Assembly: GCA_002211745.1 (NCBI GenBank)
Contig: CP022114.1
Location: 1,736,001-1,800,000 of the forward strand
Source: Kluyvera genomosp. 3
GTDB lineage: Bacteria; Pseudomonadota; Gammaproteobacteria; Enterobacterales; Enterobacteriaceae
Reading direction: 5' to 3'
Length of the DNA: 64,000 nt
Shown piece after piece: positions 20,354 to 30,122 of this stretch (its first letter is position 1; each line of letters begins with the position of its first letter). The position numbers and the translations under genes are program-made. The notes under the pieces are model-generated. The model worked only from the letters and a program-made list of their open reading frames with translations. It had not been told where the DNA came from and searched no databases.

Positions 20354-21605
20354 CAGCCGCGCGCTCCTTTATGGCCTGCTGCTGCGGCCGGTTTTTCCGC
20401 GCCTGCGGTGGAGGCGTCATGAGCGGTAACCACTTCCACTTTCGCCCCTTCGGTTAAGCGGTCGATACCGTCGGTGACCACCCGGTCGCCCGCGGAGAGT
20501 CCGGCATCAATCACCACTTTCTGACTATCCTGGATACCTGGAATCACGGTGTGTTTGCTGACTTTGTTGTCGCTGTTCAGCACCCACACGAAGTGACCGT
20601 CATTGCCCATTTGCAGCGCCGCGGTTGGGATGACCACCGCATTTTGCTGGGTATCAACCAGCATACGCGCGTTAACAAACTGGTTCGGGAACAGCGCGTC
20701 GTCCTGGTTGTTGAAACGGGCCTTCAGCTTGATGGTGCCGGTGGTGGCGTCAATTTGGTTGTCGAGGCTCAGCAGCGTGCCCTCGCTCAGCTTCTGTTTG
20801 TTGGTGCGATCCCAGGCTTCTACCACCAGCGTTTTACCGGCCTTTTGCGCGGCCACCACGGTGGCGATGTCGTTTTCCGGCAGGGTGAAGACGAGATCGA
20901 TCGGATGCGTTTGGGTCAGCACGACGATACCGGTGGTATCACCGCTGGAAATCTGGTTGCCGATATCCACCTGTTTTAAGCCCACGCGACCGTCAATCGG
21001 CGCGGTAATGCGGCTCCAGTCGAGCTGCAGCTGGGCGCTGGCGACGGCGGCCTGGTCGGCTTTAATCGTGCCTTCGGTTTCGCTCACCAGCGATTGCTGG
21101 GTATCCAGCTCCTGGCGAGAGACAAGATTGGTTTTGACCAGTTGCTGATAGCGGGCTAAATCACGACGTGCATTAGCGAGCGTGGCTTTATCCTTAGCCA
21201 ACTGCCCCTGCGCCTGAGCCAGCGCCACTTTAAACTGGCTGGGGTCAATTTCCGCCAGCAGATCGCCGGCTTTGACCTGCTGGCCTTCCTGGAAGTGAAT
21301 GGCCATCAGTTGGCCGTCGACGCGGCTACGCACGGTAACGGTATTGGCAGCGGTAATGGTGCCCAGCCCGCTGAGATAGCGTGGCACCGCTTCACTGGTG
21401 GCGGTAGCGGCCTGGACCGGCGCCAGCGCGCCGCCAAAGCGTCCACCGTGTCGCCCGCCGCCAGCTGACGGCGCTCCCGCCGGTTTGGCTGCGGTAGAAC
21501 CCGAGGTGTCAGAATTGCTGCTAAAGTGCCAGATGCCAGCCGCCCCGCGACCACCACCAGCACGGCCAACGCTACCCGCCAGCGAATTTTATGACTGCCT
21601 TTCAT
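20353..21605 (-). CDS. mdtA: RND efflux periplasmic adaptor MdtA
   Basis: Membrane-fusion protein linking MdtBC to TolC. The ATG at 21603-21605 opens [19 protein letters not shown], an N-terminal anchor. The lipoyl/barrel region is clear in [19 protein letters not shown] and [20 protein letters not shown], the alpha-hairpin in [20 protein letters not shown], and the beta-barrel in [20 protein letters not shown]. Two or more lost bases between 21400 and 21560 scramble residues about 22-65, a low-conservation linker; reading across frames gives [20 protein letters not shown]. It is the first gene of the operon, preceded by a BaeR-like box. Confidence 0.93.
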
Positions 21606-21668
21606 CGTTATAGGTGTCTCGTCCTGAATCATTTCACGAAATGATACTAGTTTAGTAACGGAACGCTC

Positions 21669-21686
21669 GGGAAAAATGGAGGAAAT
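21669..21686 (-). promoter_or_regulatory. Candidate BaeR binding site upstream of mdtA
   Basis: The minus strand reads ATTTCCTCCATTTTTCCC, matching 13 of 18 positions of the published E. coli BaeR box (TTTTTCTCCATDATTGGC), including the CTCCAT core. It lies about 65 bases before the mdtA start, in the right direction and distance for activation of mdtABCD-baeSR. Confidence 0.5.
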
Positions 21687-21743
21687 ATGAAACACGGAAG
21701 GAATCGTCTGAATCGCGTCAGCTTTACGAGGCTCCTCGCAATC

Positions 21744-21774
21744 CGCGGCGATGAAAAACCTCGCAATCGCCGCG
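21744..21774. repeat. Inverted repeat with embedded direct repeat in the mdtA-ibs interval
   Basis: CGCGGCGAT (21744-21752) and ATCGCCGCG (21766-21774) are perfect inverted arms with a 13-base loop. In addition, CCTCGCAATC occurs twice, at 21734-21743 and 21759-21768. Neither is explained by the neighbouring genes. It could be a regulatory site, an mRNA hairpin of a long mdtA leader, or a remnant of a duplicated element. The remaining bases of the 392-base mdtA-yegD interval are covered by the BaeR-like site and the ibs/sib locus. Confidence 0.5.
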
Positions 21775-21811
21775 TGTGCTACCGTCAGCGGCGTTTAGCA
21801 GGGCGCTAAAA

Positions 21812-21952
21812 CAGGAAAGCCCCTCCTGACGAAGGGCCTTATATAAGGAAAGGGTTATGATGAGGCTAGTCATCATACTGGTAATACTCTTAGTGATTAG
21901 CTTATCGGCTTACTAAGATACCAGGGGAGGAGCAATCCTCCCTTACCCTCAT
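21812..21952 (-). ncRNA. sib: Sib antisense RNA (type I antitoxin)
   Basis: On the minus strand a TTGACT box (21982-21987) and a TATCGT box (21959-21964) are separated by exactly 17 bases, predicting a start near 21952. The transcript runs across the complement of the ibs reading frame, begins with a GGGAGGA-TTGC-TCCTCCC hairpin, and ends in a stem (AAGGCCCT with AGGGGCTT, one mismatch) followed by TTTCCTGTTTT. Length, hairpin and antisense position match the SibA-E RNAs of E. coli, two of which lie in the same interval beside mdtA. Sib RNA blocks translation of the toxin mRNA. Confidence 0.8.
21857..21916 (+). CDS. ibs: Ibs small hydrophobic toxin
   Basis: A 19-residue frame, MMRLVIILVILLVISLSAY, begins at 21857 behind AAGGAAAGGG. 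It is almost identical in pattern to the E. coli IbsA-E toxins (MxxVIILVxLLxISFxAY), single-helix peptides that insert in the inner membrane and depolarise it when overproduced. It is fully covered by the divergent Sib RNA. E. coli K-12 has two copies here; I find only one. Confidence 0.85.
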   Translation: MMRLVIILVILLVISLSAY

Positions 21953-21997
21953 TCCTTTACGATAGGTCGAAAAAACAGCGAAGTCAACGACGATATA

Positions 21998-23349
21998 TCA
22001 GGCAAAAACCACCTGCGCCCAGCGGGCCAGACCGGCGGTGACCGAGCCAAAATCATCGCCACCGGCAACGGGAATGCCCGGCAGCTGTTCGGCCAGCGCT
22101 TTTTTAATCAGCGGCGAGCGCGCGCTGCCGCCGGTTAAATAGATGACGTCCGGCTTTTCGCTGCTGTTTTCCAGCGCCAGCTGCACCTGTTCAAGAATGC
22201 GGGTCAGCGGCTGGTTCAGCGCCGCTTCCAGCCCGTCCTGGCTGATGGCGGTGGCCAGCGTGTCGCTGATAAACGGCAGGTGGGTATCGATTTGTGCGCT
22301 TTCGGACAAGGCGATTTTGCTCTCTTCCGCGCTGCGCACCAGACGATAGCTTAAACGCTGCTGCCATACCTTGTAGAGCAGAGCGACCTTTTCCGCATCG
22401 CGGGCATCGCGCGCCAGGTCACGCAGCAGGCGGCCATTGGCCGAGCTGTAGAAGTCGGTCTGTGCCGGAACATCGTTGATCGCCACCGCGTTCCACCACG
22501 GCAGAATGGGCAGGGCGATGCCTTTTTCGGTTTCGCCGCCCATGCCGAGCAGCGGCATCAGGCTTTTAAACGCCAGCGCGATGTCCAGATCGTTACCGCC
22601 CACCCGACAGCCGCTGTGGCCGAGCAGGCTCTGTTCGCGGTCATGACGGGTCCGCCACAGCGGCCCATCAGCAGCACCGAGCAGTCGGTGGTGCCGCCAC
22701 CGATGTCGACCACCAGCACGCGTTTTTCTTCGCTGAGGCTGGCTTCGAAATCCAGACCGGCGGCAACCGGTTCGTACTGGAAAACCACGTCGCGGAAGCC
22801 GGCACGCTGCGCCGCGCGTTGCAGAATACCTACCGCCTGTGTGTTGGCTTCATCGCCACCCAGACCCTGGAAGTTAATCGGGCGACCAATTACCGCCTGC
22901 TCGATGGTTTCCTGAAGCTGTGACTGCGCCTGCTGGCGAATATGCAGCATCATCGAACAGACCAGATCTTCGAATACGGCGACCTGCTGCGGCTTGAGGC
23001 CGCTAGCGCCGAGGAAGGATTTAGGTGACTTAACAAAGTACACCTCTTCCGGATCGTCGATGTACTGCTTGAGCGACGCGAGGCCGAACTGCACGCTATT
23101 GCCCAGTACCTCGATATCTTCGTCGCGGTTGTAGTTCATCGCCCGACGCAGCAGCGCCTGAGTTTCATCACCCGTTGCCGGTACCTGATGGTGGCGGTAC
23201 AGCCACTCGCTGACCGCTTCGCGGGTCGGGGCCGACAGCATGGACGGCAGTAGGGAACTGCCGTTTTCCATCATCAGCATGCGCGGTGCGCCATCCTGCA
23301 TCACGGCGACAGAGCAGTTCGCCGTCCCGTAGTCAAAACCAATAAACAC
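21998..23349 (-). CDS. yegD: YegD, Hsp70-family (DnaK-like) putative chaperone
   Basis: Actin-like ATPase-domain protein of unknown client. The phosphate-1 loop is FIGFDYGTANCSVAV, the phosphate-2 loop VLVVDIGGGTTDCSVLLMG, and the adenosine motif VIYLTGGSARSPLIKKALAE. It lacks a DnaK-type substrate-binding domain, as in E. coli YegD (450 residues). I prefer the GTG at 23347-23349 (protein MFIGFDYG), which is 8 bases after GGGGA and matches the E. coli start; the ATG at 23358 directly abuts that sequence. A frame break at 22605-22665 separates two open parts; the missing joint contains the equivalent of LGHSGCRVGGNDLDIAL. Confidence 0.9.
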
Positions 23350-23424
23350 GTCAATCATCCCCATGCCAGTGAAGAAAGGGGGGCGACTTTAGCGGAATGT
23401 GGTGATGGCGGCAACAGGAATATG

Positions 23425-23459
23425 AAAGCAAGGTTTTCCCATTGATTAACCGCTATGCT
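23425..23459 (+). promoter_or_regulatory. alkA promoter with Ada-box-like AAAGCAA
   Basis: AAAGCAA at 23425-23431 resembles the Ada-binding sequence of E. coli alkA (AAAGCAAA), and TATGCT at 23454-23459 is a plausible -10 box 39 bases before the start codon. The box sits where the -35 region should be, as in E. coli, where methylated Ada replaces a normal -35 contact. The same 148-base interval must also carry the divergent yegD promoter, which I cannot place. Confidence 0.5.
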
Positions 23460-23497
23460 GTAACGCAATCTTTGCTGTCTGACGAGAAGGATAAAGG

Positions 23498-24354
23498 ATG
23501 TTTGAACTGCCCTGGCTGCCGCCATATGACTGGCGCTGGATGTTCGGTTTTTTACAGGCGCGTGCTGTCGCAGGTATCGAATGTTTCCATGATCAAAGCT
23601 ATACCCGCAGTTGGGGGCTCGGGCCACACCATGGGCTTATCACCATGACGCCTTATCCCGCCCGCCAGGTGCTGCGGGTCACGCTTTCCGCCGGGCTGCT
23701 GCCAGTCGCTGACGAAGCGCTGATGCGGGTAGCGAAATTGCTGGATCTGCACTGCGATCCACAACAAATATCGCGCGCGCTCGGAACGCTGGCGGCGGCA
23801 AAGCCGGGGTTACGACTGCCTGGCGCGCTGGACGCCTTTGAACAGGGCGTGCGGGCGATTCTCGGGCAACTGGTGAGCGTGACGATGGCCGCGAAGCTGA
23901 CCGGTAAAGTGGTGGCGCTGTATGGCGAGCCGCTCGCACAGGACGCCTCTTTCTCATTGTTCCAACGCCAGAGCGGCTGGCGGCGGCGGACCCGGCGGTG
24001 TTGAAAGCACTGGGCATGCCGCTCAAACGGGCGGAAGCGTTAATACATTTTGCCCAGCGTGCGCTTAGCGGAGAACTGTCGCAAACGCAGCCGGACGACG
24101 TGGCGCAGGCGCTAAAAGCGCTACAACAATATCCCGGCATTGGCCGTTGGACGGCAAACTACTTTGCCCTGCGCGCCTGGCAGGCGAAAGATATCTTTTT
24201 GCCGGACGACTACCTGATTAAGCAGCGCTTCCCGGGTATGACGCCCGCGCAGATTCGCCGTTATGCTGAACGTTGGCAGCCCTGGCGATCTTACGCGTTA
24301 TTGCATATCTGGCACGCCGACGACTGGTCGCCAGAAGAATGTACCGGGGTATAA
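23498..24354 (+). CDS. alkA: DNA-3-methyladenine glycosylase II AlkA
   Basis: Base-excision enzyme that removes alkylated purines and pyrimidines; part of the Ada response. The helix-hairpin-helix plus GPD motif is QYPGIGRWTANYFALRAW, and the catalytic Asp follows in DIFLPDDYLIKQRFPGMTP. The N-terminal domain starts MFELPWLPPYDWRWMFGFLQ. One lost base near 23965 shifts the frame between FSLF and RLAAADPAVLKALGMPL. Length 285 against 282 in E. coli. AAGGATAAAGG precedes the ATG. Its last 64 bases overlap the 3' end of the convergent yegE frame. Confidence 0.93.
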
Positions 24355-26557
24355 ACCGTCACGATACCGCGACCGTTATTTTTTGAGGTGTAGCAGGCGG
24401 CATCGGCCTGAACCAGCACTTCCGCCAGTTGGGCGTTATGGTTGTGAATCAACGTCAGCCCCGCGCTGGCGCCAATACGGTGCAACCGTCCTGCCCAGAA
24501 AAATTCGTAATGTTTGATGGCATCGACAATGCGCTCGCTGGCGCTAAGCGCCTGCTCGGTAGAGCAGTGACGCAGAATAAAACCAAATTCATCACCGCCA
24601 AGTCGCGCCAGAATATCGCCCGGTCGCAGCAACGAGCGCATTAGCCCGGCAATTTCACGCAGTAGCGCATCACCGGCAGCGTGCCCGGCACTGTCGTTGA
24701 CGGCTTTGAAGAAATCGAGGTCGAGCATCACCAGCGCATGCGACTGATGTCCTCCGGGCAACGATTTCAGCAGGCCTTTCAGCTGGCTTTCAAAGCTGGA
24801 ACGATTGGGCAACCCGGTGAGCGCGTCGTGGCTGGCGCTGTAGCTGAGCTGGCGCAGCAGGCGGCGCGATTCCGTGACGTCCTGAATGACCAGCACAAAA
24901 CCGATATGCTCGCCTTCCTGGGTACTGAGCGGGTCATGCTGTGGTGAATATCAAAACTGCCGCCGTAGCGGCTATGCAGGACTTTGTTCAACTCAATATC
25001 GCTATCCAGGTTTTCATCGCTGTACAAATTCTCCAGCCGCGGGCCCTGGTCTCCCTGCGTAATATACAGCACTTCGTGCAATGATTTCCCTTGCGCCTCA
25101 GCCTGCTTCCAGCCGCTGATTTTCTCGGCAACCGGGTTCATAAAGATAATGTTTTGCTGGCTGTCGGCGCTGATCACCGCTTCACGAATGGAGTCGAGAG
25201 TGATGTGCAGGCGTTCTTTTTCCTGGAACAACGCTTCGTTGGTTTCGGTTATCTCCGCCATCAGCCGTTTGTTGGCTTCGCGGCTCTTTTTCAGATCGTT
25301 AATATCTTCAATCTGCTGGATGAAATAGAGCGGCGTTCCATCAGCGTTGCGTACCAGCGAGACGGCCAGCAGCGCCCAGACCGCTTCGCCCTGGCGGGTA
25401 CGGTAGCGCTTTTCAAGCGAGTAGCTCTCAATTTCGCCACGCGCCAGACGGTCCAGCTGTTCAAGGTCTTGTGCTAAATCTTCCGGCCAGGTGACCTGCT
25501 GGAAGGTCATTTGATGCAGTTCGTCAGGGGGTAGCCAAGAAACTTGCTCAGCGCTTTATTGACCTGCAGCCACTGCCCATAGGCATCGACTATCGCCATG
25601 CCGACGGCCGAGTATTCCATGGCGTTACGAAAGCGGGTTTCACTTTCCGCAATGCGGCGCCGTTCACTGTATACCGCATACATCGCGATGCTCATTACCC
25701 CTGTGGGCAATTGCACCATCAGGAATGGCAGCCCCAGCATATTGCTCAGCCGGTAGTTGTTAAGGGTGTTTTCGATGTTCTCCTGTACCAGCGGATGCTG
25801 CGCGGAGAGGGTCAGAACCATCATAATGATGAGTAAAAAGATCAGGAAGGCTTCAATACGCGGCAGACGTACCGCGCTCCACATCATCAGTACCATTATG
25901 AAGGTAAACGGCCAGGGCAGATACAACATGGCGATTACGCTGAGCGCGAGGGTGATGGCTGCGGTCAGAAGCGTCGAGATCAGCAGCGTGCGATTACGAT
26001 AACGCTGAAAATAGTCTGCCCGGATGAGCATTCCCAGCGGAACCAACGCCAGGGCGCCTGAGGCATCCGAAAGCATCCAGACCAGCAAGGTCTGGAAAGC
26101 ATTGCCTCCGGGCGTTAAACTGGCCACCACAATACCGCTCAACAATGGCGGGATCAGCGCGGTGGCGATCGCCATTTGAGTCCAGTGGCGTAAATTTCTT
26201 AGCGGGTTGTCGAGGTTCAGCCATCGGCGCAGCAGTAACGCGCCAACCAACGCTTCCATAAGGTTGGTCAACGGATGCAACAGCCCATTCTGCTCGGGGC
26301 GTAAAGCGCGGTGGCGAGGACAATCCCCAATACGCCAGCAACGCTCATGCAGGGCCATAGCGAACGCTTAACACGGTAGAATGCGACGGTCATGATGGCC
26401 GTCGGAAACCAGACCGGCGATAGCACATTGTGAGTGTGCATGAGTGATAATGAAAAGAGGGTGAACAAAAATGTCGCTGCCCACAAACCAAACAGTATTT
26501 GCAGTGAGTGCTGTTGTGACGCGGGCGGAGAGGTTTAACGCTGATATTGTTCTTCAT
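24291..26557 (-). CDS. yegE: Diguanylate cyclase DgcE (YegE), form lacking the EAL domain
   Basis: Inner-membrane c-di-GMP synthase. An N-terminal MASE1 region of several helices (for example LFTLFSLSLM, LPWPFTFIMVLMMWSAVRLP) is followed by PAS domains (FRNAMEYSAVGMAIVDAYGQ; LDSIREAVISADSQQNIIFM) and a complete GGDEF domain: DALTGLPNRSSF, active site LGGDEFGFIL, and inhibitory RxxD site RPGD five residues upstream. After the GGDEF the frame ends in VTVYTPVHSSGDQSSACQIC inside alkA. E. coli YegE (1105 residues) has a third PAS and a degenerate EAL domain; this one has about 755. Breaks near 24942, 25515, 26295 and 26505 interrupt it. The ATG at 26555-26557 (MKNNISVKPLRPRHN) is the best start, but upstream frames are unclear. 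Confidence 0.85.
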
Positions 26558-26796
26558 TACCACTGTTTTTCCGGAGGCGACGCTGCTCCGGCCATGCTGA
26601 ATTAAGCCGTGATTATGCAACAACATTAGCGGAATTTATCAGATACGTGACGCTAATTGACAATAATCATCAGTTTGTGTCACCCGTAATATCATATTCG
26701 TTAATGTATGACGTCAGTAGAAACCGACGTACGGGCGTTTCTCCTTTTGTCATCGCCGATCGTTGTATTCGACTAGTATCGTTGCCCTGAAATCCC

Positions 26797-26802
26797 TATA
26801 AT
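26797..26802 (+). promoter_or_regulatory. Probable udk -10 box, in the 355-base yegE-udk interval
   Basis: TATAAT stands 111 bases before the udk start, with only a weak -35 (TAGTAT, 26774-26779, spacing 17). The rest of the divergent interval 26558-26912 is AT-rich and must hold the yegE promoter too; I see no hairpin, repeat or small gene in it. Confidence 0.4.
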
Positions 26803-26912
26803 TGCCGCGTTTGGCGCTGATACACGTGACTATTCGGAACGTTTCCTCTTGAATAATATTGTCTATTCGTGCCGTCCTTCCTAACATCCAGGTTAATCGG
26901 GTCGCAAAATTT

Positions 26913-27554
26913 ATGACTGATAAGTCTCATCAGTGCGTCATTGTAGGCATCGCCGGCGCATCGGCTTCAGGTAAAAGTCTTATTGCTAGTACGCTGTATC
27001 GCGAACTGCGCGAACAGGTGGGCGATGAGCACATCGGTGTCATTCCTGAAGATAGCTATTACAAAGACCAAAGTCATCTGTCGATGGAAGATCGGGTTAA
27101 AACTAACTATGACCACCCGAACGCGATGGACCACAGCCTGCTGTTCCAGCATCTGCAAACGCTGAAGCGCGGCAACCCAATTGAACTGCCGGTTTATAGC
27201 TATGTCGAACACACCCGCATGCAGGAAACGATTCATATTGAACCGAAGAAAGTGATCATCCTTGAAGGGATCCTGCTGCTGACCGACGCGCGTCTGCGCG
27301 AAGAGATGAACTTCTCTATCTTTGTTGATACGCCGCTGGACATCTGCCTGATGCGCCGCATCAAGCGTGACGTTAACGAGCGTGGTCGCTCCATGGACTC
27401 CGTGATGGCTCAATACCAGAAAACGGTGCGTCCGATGTTCCTGCAGTTTATCGAGCCGTCCAAGCAGTACGCCGACATCATCGTGCCGCGTGGGGGCAAA
27501 AACCGCATCGCTATCGATATTCTGAAAGCGAAAATTAGCCAGTTTTTTGAATAA
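26913..27554 (+). CDS. udk: Uridine/cytidine kinase
   Basis: Phosphorylates uridine and cytidine to UMP and CMP in pyrimidine salvage. P-loop [20 protein letters not shown] lies at residues 10-29, and [10 protein letters not shown] carries substrate-binding residues; [16 protein letters not shown] is the Walker B-like strand. Intact at 213 residues. The open frame extends to an ATG at 26859, but the start at 26913 ([20 protein letters not shown]) matches the E. coli protein exactly in position. Dcd follows after 77 bases containing a GCCCTC/GAGGGC stem (27585-27609). Confidence 0.97.
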   Translation: MTDKSHQCVIVGIAGASASGKSLIASTLYRELREQVGDEHIGVIPEDSYYKDQSHLSMEDRVKTNYDHPNAMDHSLLFQHLQTLKRGNPIELPVYSYVEHTRMQETIHIEPKKVIILEGILLLTDARLREEMNFSIFVDTPLDICLMRRIKRDVNERGRSMDSVMAQYQKTVRPMFLQFIEPSKQYADIIVPRGGKNRIAIDILKAKISQFFE

Positions 27555-27631
27555 CTCACACGAATTGTGTAACGTGCAATAAACGCCCTCAACCGTGGCG
27601 GAAGAGGGCCGTCGTACAAAAGGAGAGTGAT

Positions 27632-28213
27632 ATGCGTCTGTGTGACCGTGATATAGAAGCCTGGCTGGACGAAGGGCGACTGTCGATTAACCCGCGTCCG
27701 CCGATTGAGCGTATCAATGGTGCCACCGTTGACGTGCGTTTAGGCAACAAGTTTCGCACCTTCAGCGGCCACACTGCCGCCTACATTGATTTAAGCGGGC
27801 CGAAAGCGGAAGTCAGCGCGGCGCTGGATCGTGTGATGAGCGAAGAGATTGTGCTCGCGGAAGGCGACGCCTTCTATCTGCATCCGGGCGAACTGGCGCT
27901 GGCGGTGACGCTGGAATCGGTCACGCTGCCCGCGGATCTGGTCGGCTGGTTGGACGGTCGTTCCTCGCTGGCGCGTCTGGGCCTGATGGTGCACGTCACC
28001 GCGCACCGTATCGATCCGGGTTGGTCGGGTTGCATCGTGTTGGAATTCTACAACTCCGGTAAACTGCCGCTGGCGTTGCGTCCGGGGATGCTGATCGGCG
28101 CACTGAGCTTCGAACCTCTGTCGGGCCCGGCGGCGCGTCCATACAACCGTCGTGAAGATGCCAAATACCGCGATCAGCAGGGCGCGGTTGCCAGTCGTAT
28201 TGATAAAGACTGA
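27632..28213 (+). CDS. dcd: dCTP deaminase
   Basis: Converts dCTP to dUTP, the main dUMP source for thymidylate synthesis in enterobacteria; homotrimer. Intact at 193 residues. Catalytic and binding segments are visible: [20 protein letters not shown] near residue 108 and [17 protein letters not shown] with the catalytic Glu. An AGGAG sits 6 bases before the ATG. It is between udk and asmA, probably co-transcribed with both as in E. coli. Confidence 0.97.
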   Translation: MRLCDRDIEAWLDEGRLSINPRPPIERINGATVDVRLGNKFRTFSGHTAAYIDLSGPKAEVSAALDRVMSEEIVLAEGDAFYLHPGELALAVTLESVTLPADLVGWLDGRSSLARLGLMVHVTAHRIDPGWSGCIVLEFYNSGKLPLALRPGMLIGALSFEPLSGPAARPYNRREDAKYRDQQGAVASRIDKD

Positions 28214-28239
28214 CCCATCGCAAAGCGGATGAGGGTGCC

Positions 28240-30083
28240 ATGAGAAGAATATTGACGACACTGATGATTCTGCTGGTGGTACTGGTTGCCGGCCTGTCAT
28301 CGTTGGTGCTGCTGGTCAATCCTAACGATTTCCGCAGCTATATGATCAAGCAGGTGGCTGAGCGCAGCGGATATCAGCTGGAGCTGGACGGTTCCCTGCG
28401 CTGGCACGTTTGGCCGCGGCTAAGCATTTTGTCCGGACGCATGACCTTAACCGCGCCCGGCGCCAGCGCGCCGCTGGTGCGGGCGGACAATATGCGCCTC
28501 GACGTGGCGCTGCTGCCGTTGCTGTCACATCAGCTGCAGGTTGAGCAGGTGATGCTCAAAGGCGCGGTGGTACAATTGACGCCGGAAACCGAGGCGATTC
28601 GCGACCAGCGAGCGCCGGTGGCGCCAAAAGGAACCTCGCTGCCTCAGGAGTCTGGCGATCGCGGCTGGTCATTCGATATTGCCGGGCTGCAGGTCATTGA
28701 CAGCGTGCTGGTATTCCAGCATGAAAGCGATGAGCAGATGACGGTCCGCGATATTCATCTGCAGATGCAGCAGGATGCCGGGCATCAGGCCACCGTCGAT
28801 TTCTCAGGCCGCATGAACCGCGATCAGCGCGACTTATCCCTTCGTTTCTCCGCCGCCGTTCAGGCGGGCAACTACCCGCAGAGTTTGGATGCGCAGCTGT
28901 CGCAAATCAGCTGGCAGCTTCAGGGCGCCGATCTTCCGGCCCAGGGCATTAACGGTAACGGTAGCGTGAACGTTAGCTGGCAGGAGGACGCGAAGACGCT
29001 CAGCTTTAACGCGCTCAATCTGATGGCCAACGACAGTACGCTGACCGGTAAAGGCAGCGTGGTGCTGGGCGATAAGCCGGTGTGGTCGCTGAACCTCCAG
29101 TCCGACAAGCTCAACCTCGATAACTTGCTGGTGCGCTCGGATATCCTCCTCAGCGGTGGCGCGCAGCAGGCGCAGTCGGCGCCGAACAAACCGCGTCCGG
29201 TGATAGCCAACGGCGTCAATTTACCGCCTTATAGCGGCCTGAAAAGCTTCGATGGTTCGCTTGCGATGACCGCGAACCAGATCGTCTGGCGCGGGCTGCC
29301 GTTTACCCATGTGACTCTGCAGGCCGATAACCAGCGTGGGCTGCTGCATATCTCTCAGCTGGAAGGTTCACTGGCGGGAGGGCAACTGTCGCTGCCGGGC
29401 ACGCTGGATGCGCGTAGTCGGACTCCGCAGGCCGAATTTCAGCCTAAGCTCGACAACATCGAGATTGGCAGCCTGTTGAAGGCCTTCAACTATCCCATCA
29501 ACATGACGGGCAAACTGTCGCTGGCCGGTGATTTTTCGGGTTCGGTGATTGATGCCAACCACTTCCGGCGCGACTGGCAGGGCAGGCGAATCTTGAACTA
29601 AGAGACACCCGTACCGAAGGGCTGAACTTCCAGCAGTTGGTTCAGCAGGCGGTTGAGCGTAGTACCGACGTGCAGGCGCAGGAAAACGATGACAGCGCCA
29701 CGCGGCTGGATGAACTGACGACCGATGTTGACCTCGATAGCGGCATTCTGGCGCTCAGTAACATGAAAGGGAAATCTTCGCTGATGCAGATGACCGGCAA
29801 AGGCACTCTCGATCTGATGAAAGAGGAAGGTGATCTGCAGTTCGGTATTCAGGTTACTGATGGTTGGCAGGGGCAGGGCAAACTGGTGGATATTCTGAAG
29901 TCTACGGCTATTCCGCTGCGCGTTTACGGCAAATGGGAAGCGCTGAACTACAGTTTGCAGGTAGACCAGATACTGCGCCGTCAGCTACAGAACGAGGCGA
30001 AGCGTCGGTTAAATGACTGGGCGGAACGCAATAAGAACACGCAGTCCGGTAAAGACGTCAAGCAGCTCCTCGATACGCAGTAA
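28240..30083 (+). CDS. asmA: AsmA, envelope biogenesis protein of the AsmA/TamB family
   Basis: Inner-membrane anchored periplasmic protein; mutations suppress assembly-defective porins, and family members are thought to form bridges for phospholipid transport. The anchor is residues 3-25 (RILTTLMILLVVLVAGLSSL), followed by the AsmA signature NPNDFRSYMIKQVAERSGYQ. The C-terminal domain includes FDGSLAMTANQIVWRGLPF and ends with the motif LQVDQILRRQLQNEAKRRLN. A lost base near 29585 splits the frame at DWQG; RTEGLNFQQLVQQAVERSTD continues it. Restored length is about 614 residues (E. coli 617). It starts 26 bases after dcd. Confidence 0.95.
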
Positions 30084-30093
30084 CATCCCTAAG

Positions 30094-30116
30094 CCCGGCG
30101 GCATGGCGCCGCCGGG
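30094..30116. terminator. Bidirectional hairpin between convergent asmA and yegH
   Basis: CCCGGCGGC and GCCGCCGGG form a perfect 9-bp GC stem with a five-base loop in the 39 bases between the two stops. It is followed by AAAATA on the plus side, i.e. TATTTT leading in on the minus side. Position and stability suit a shared terminator, although the T-run for asmA is absent. Confidence 0.6.
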
Positions 30117-30122
30117 AAAATA

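Noticed and set aside
14163-21605. mdtA, mdtB, mdtC and mdtD as decayed pseudogenes
   Set aside because: All breaks are single-base shifts with full conservation on both sides and normal total lengths; sequencing error is more likely.
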